Below are positions 22,785 to 22,857 of a stretch of DNA of 22,857 nucleotides, piece after piece. The notes under the pieces are model-generated. The model searched no databases. It saw only the letters and a program-made list of their open reading frames with translations, and had not been told where the DNA came from. The position numbers and the translations under genes are program-made. Source of the stretch: Desulfobacteraceae bacterium (lineage in GTDB: Bacteria; Desulfobacterota; Desulfobacteria; Desulfobacterales; SURF-15). Position 1 is the stretch's first letter. The number at the start of each line of letters is the position of its first letter. The DNA lies in the NCBI GenBank assembly GCA_003599475.1, contig QZKK01000115.1:1-22857 (forward strand), given 5' to 3'.

Positions 22785-22857
22785 ATGAGACCCCACGATT
22801 TTACGCTCTATCACATGATCCGGCGCAACGGCGCCTGTTTTCGGGACCGACCGGCCT
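22785..22857 (+). CDS. Start of a probable second acyl-CoA synthetase, cut by the window edge
   Basis: GGAGA nine bases before the ATG opens a frame of 24 codons that runs off the window. It begins MRPHDFTLYHMIRRNGACF, followed by RDRPA. The pattern F-T-L-Y-H-M-I-x-x-N...F-x-D-R-P-A is the usual opening of AMP-binding acyl-CoA synthetases. It lies about 100 bases beyond the liv lipoprotein and on the same strand, so the operon may continue. The identification rests on a very short stretch. Confidence 0.6.
   Translation, partial: MRPHDFTLYHMIRRNGACFRDRPA

Overview
The window looks like a chromosomal segment of an anaerobic, Gram-negative, deltaproteobacterial-type organism (Desulfobacterota, most likely a Desulfobacterales-like sulfate reducer or relative). 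This is inferred from gene content, not proven. The supporting features are an acyl-CoA synthetase embedded inside a branched-chain-amino-acid-type (Liv) ABC transporter operon, a uroporphyrinogen-decarboxylase-family (corrinoid methyltransferase-like) protein, a QueG-like double [4Fe-4S] protein, lipoproteins, and HPr plus enzyme I with no visible sugar EII. There are no rRNA, tRNA, CRISPR or phage genes. GC content is moderate and codon use looks even.

Layout, left to right. (1) 1-3724, plus strand: the tail of a large protein, then a membrane-anchored VWA/glutamine-amidotransferase-like protein, then a secreted caspase-like protein that lacks the expected catalytic cysteine; the last two overlap by ATGA. 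(2) 3761-5187, minus strand: an SH3-domain lipoprotein coupled (GTGA) to a SAM methyltransferase. (3) 5641-6303, plus strand: an orphan NarL/FixJ response regulator. (4) 6341-7504, minus strand: a URO-D-family protein with a well-placed promoter. (5) 7888-11808, plus strand: a QueG-like Fe-S protein, then a 1019-residue hybrid kinase of the NarX/HisKA_3 type ending in a receiver domain. (6) 11790-14530, minus strand: smpB, overlapping the kinase tail to tail, then ptsI and ptsH. (7) 14923-22683, plus strand: livG, acyl-CoA synthetase, livH, livM, livK, livF and a LEA14-like lipoprotein, followed by the start of what looks like a second acyl-CoA synthetase at the right edge.

How the genes may work together. 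The Liv operon reads as an uptake-plus-activation unit: a periplasmic binding protein and ABC transporter bring in an organic acid (or amino acid) and a co-translated AMP-forming ligase turns it into a CoA thioester. The substrate cannot be told from sequence; the embedded ligase favours a carboxylic acid such as an aromatic or fatty acid over leucine. The hybrid kinase and the orphan regulator are both of the NarX/NarL class and could be partners, with nothing in the sequence proving it.

The most unusual non-coding signal is a set of four intergenic arrays, each with a strict or near-strict 7-bp period but different sequence (units TAGATTT, AGGTTCA, AGCTTTG and CGGGTTG/YAACNCG). Three of the four begin 0-3 bp after a stop codon. 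They resemble in form the heptanucleotide short tandem repeats known from cyanobacteria. One lies inside the Liv operon as two opposed arrays able to form a large hairpin. A separate MITE-like inverted-repeat element of about 133 bp sits upstream of smpB.
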